Positions 5,434-6,882 of a stretch of 6,882 bases of DNA are shown in pieces. This DNA comes from Candidatus Heimdallarchaeota archaeon. Lineage in GTDB: Archaea; Asgardarchaeota; Njordarchaeia; Njordarchaeales; JAMOTR01. The notes beneath the pieces were generated by a model. That model made no database searches. It saw only the letters and a program-made list of their open reading frames with translations, and was not told the DNA's origin. Where the stretch lies: assembly GCA_027068385.1 (NCBI GenBank), contig JAMOTR010000036.1, forward strand, positions 1-6,882. Reading direction: 5' to 3'. The position numbers and the translations under genes were made by a program. How positions within the stretch are numbered: position 1 is the first letter of the stretch; each line of letters starts with the position of its first letter.

Positions 5434-6882
5434 GAAAAAACTCGCGACGACTTCTTTTTCTTCGACTTCGCCTCGATGATTTCTATCGATCTACGTGTAC
5501 CTAATCCGAACCGACTAGGAGATACGTCGACGCTCTTGGACATCTCTATGAGGTCCTTCATGAACGAGCGTATCTCCTCAGAAGTAGGTTTCATAATCTC
5601 CCTCGCGCCCTTTTCGAGCATCTCTATCTTCTCCATCTTCGCCTCTACCTCCTCTTTCTCCTTCTCCTTCTTTAGTTCCTTCTGAACCTTCTTGATCCTC
5701 TCTATCTCATCCTTCCTCTTCTCTATGAGGTCCTTCATGAACTCGCCTTTAGCGGCCGCGGAGATCGGTCCCATTACTCCGTACACGACCGGGAACAGTG
5801 AGAGGCCCATGATTATCGCGTCGTATATCGTGAGTTGGACGGGGAAAGCTATGTGTACGACGTAGTAAAGCGCCACTCCTCCTATGAAGGATACGGTGAG
5901 GCTGAGTACTACGGTATATAATGAAGATAGAAGGGCGAAGGCGAGTAAGAGGAACGCGTCGGAGAGCACCACCATAGCCGCGGCCATTTTGCTCTCGTAG
6001 TCCTTTTCGTATACCCATATAGCCGCTATGTACGGATAGAATAGATACAGGATATCGTCTAAGGAGAAGACGTACGCTGCCTCTTCTAAGCCCTCGGAGA
6101 TCTTTCTCTTACTTTTCTCCTCGTCCTTCTCCTTACTCGCTGCGACGATCGACAGGACTACTATTACGACGGCTAGAACTACCTTAAGATATACTATAGC
6201 GCGTTTTGGTCCGAAAAGGAGCCCCATGTTGAACGATATCGATAACGCGTCGCTCACGGCCGAAGGGTTTACTACAGCGGCTACAACTAGCGTATCTCCC
6301 GCGGTGAGTACTACCGAGGAGCTCACGATCGTAAGAAGCGCGAGTATCACGCCTCCTATTCCTATACTACTTGCTCCATACAAGGACGCTACAAACACGG
6401 CATCGAGGAGTACGAAGAAGAACTCGACGAGGAAGAACATCCCTACGAAGAAGAAGGCGAGCGCGTGATAGAAGAGAACGGGCCTCTTTATCCGCTTGCG
6501 CACGCTTTCTTCCATGCACTTACCCACGGTTACGATGAGAGGGAGGGTTCCGGTAACGAAGAACGCGTACACGAACGCGGATCCTATCCGTAAACCCGTC
6601 TTATACATGGCGTAATGGTAAATCACGTACACGAACGCTGAGATGATGCCGATCGTCCGAACTAAGGGCCGGTATTTCCTAGCTAGTACGCCTAATACGA
6701 ACGTAACCGCGTATATTCCTATTAATATGAGGACGTACGTCGAGAGTGCCTGGGAATACTCGTGGAGTATCGCCGCATACAAGAAGCCTCCCGCGGTAAG
6801 CACGCTCAACAAGACGGAGAACTCTTCGCTTATGTATCTAGCGAGAGTTATCCCTATAAGGCCCCGAACGATACCATAGATC
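5301..6882 (-). CDS. Polytopic membrane protein with C-terminal coiled coil (5' end beyond the right edge)
   Basis: The frame is open from the right edge to a TAG at 5301-5303, giving 526 visible codons, so the true start lies outside the window. A TTG at 6812 is an internal codon of the open frame and need not be the start. Numbering from the edge, about nine to eleven hydrophobic segments lie between residues 24 and 375. They are broken by a charged loop at about 249-268 (SKEKDEEKSKRK). After the last segment comes a Lys/Glu coiled coil (380-430), then a second copy of FMKDLIE (440-446) and a basic patch ending KSKKKKSS (472-479). The last 47 codons (from Arg480) read through the HAD gene in another frame and are very arginine-rich, so the natural C-terminus is uncertain. 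I do not recognise the family and see no transporter signature. Reality as a membrane gene is strong; function is unknown. Confidence 0.85.
   Translation of the reverse strand, partial: IYGIVRGLIGITLARYISEEFSVLLSVLTAGGFLYAAILHEYSQALSTYVLILIGIYAVTFVLGVLARKYRPLVRTIGIISAFVYVIYHYAMYKTGLRIGSAFVYAFFVTGTLPLIVTVGKCMEESVRKRIKRPVLFYHALAFFFVGMFFLVEFFFVLLDAVFVASLYGASSIGIGGVILALLTIVSSSVVLTAGDTLVVAAVVNPSAVSDALSISFNMGLLFGPKRAIVYLKVVLAVVIVVLSIVAASKEKDEEKSKRKISEGLEEAAYVFSLDDILYLFYPYIAAIWVYEKDYESKMAAAMVVLSDAFLLLAFALLSSLYTVVLSLTVSFIGGVALYYVVHIAFPVQLTIYDAIIMGLSLFPVVYGVMGPISAAAKGEFMKDLIEKRKDEIERIKKVQKELKKEKEKEEVEAKMEKIEMLEKGAREIMKPTSEEIRSFMKDLIEMSKSVDVSPSRFGLGTRRSIEIIEAKSKKKKSSRVFSCPCSFSMRTERYIYIRIRSKRILRPSGRTMRRSGRRLRLRLGR
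5543..5565 (-). repeat. Direct repeat, copy 2 (23 bases, within the membrane gene)
   Basis: This 23-base stretch is identical to 5720-5742 and lies 177 bases (59 codons) from it, in the same reading frame. On the coding strand it encodes FMKDLIE (residues 440-446 from the edge), after the coiled coil. Identity at every base, including wobble positions, points to recent duplication or gene conversion rather than convergence. Confidence 0.85.
5720..5742 (-). repeat. Direct repeat, copy 1 (23 bases, within the membrane gene)
   Basis: This is the partner of 5543-5565. It encodes FMKDLIE at residues 381-387 from the edge, directly after the last membrane segment and at the start of the coiled coil. 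Flanking codons of the two copies differ, so the duplicated unit seems no longer than this core. Confidence 0.85.

Noticed and set aside
6226..6879. Plus-strand frames of about 80 codons opposite the membrane gene
   Set aside because: Their Ser/Thr-rich translations are shadows of hydrophobic codons on the coding strand.

Overview
The window is archaeal. The clearest marker is a complete archaeal-type ribosomal protein L10e (uL16) gene. Several start codons lie about 23-27 bases downstream of a TATA-like box with almost no room for a leader or Shine-Dalgarno site, the usual layout of leaderless archaeal transcripts. Gene packing is very tight: divergent genes are 57 and 107 bases apart, and neighbouring reading frames overlap at three junctions. 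The charged, Lys/Arg/Glu-rich proteins suggest a thermophile, but I cannot place the lineage from the sequence alone. No stretch over 300 bases lacks a gene, and I see no tRNA, rRNA, CRISPR array or insertion sequence.

Left part (1-1021). A hypothetical gene on the minus strand starts at 407 and runs off the left edge. Divergent from it is the L10e gene (515-1021). The 107 bases between them hold one TATA-like box per gene.

Middle part (959-3691). A large minus-strand gene of unknown function (592 aa) has a 3' end antisense to the end of the L10e gene. It is divergent from a plus-strand gene for a coiled-coil, proline-rich protein (298 aa). These two genes share a 57-base AT-rich gap and are the most unfamiliar part of the window. 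By eye, the 592-aa protein has a gingipain/C25-like layout without visible catalytic residues. A signal-peptide-like stretch lies just upstream of it in a different frame.

Right part (3688-6882, all minus strand). In transcription order this holds a polytopic membrane protein with a C-terminal charged coiled coil (its start lies beyond the right edge), a HAD-superfamily hydrolase whose start lies inside the membrane reading frame, and a DegT/DnrJ/EryC1/StrS-type PLP aminotransferase. The aminotransferase ends tail to tail with the coiled-coil gene, stop codon on stop codon. The HAD hydrolase and aminotransferase could belong to an amino-sugar or surface-glycan pathway, but nothing here fixes their substrates.
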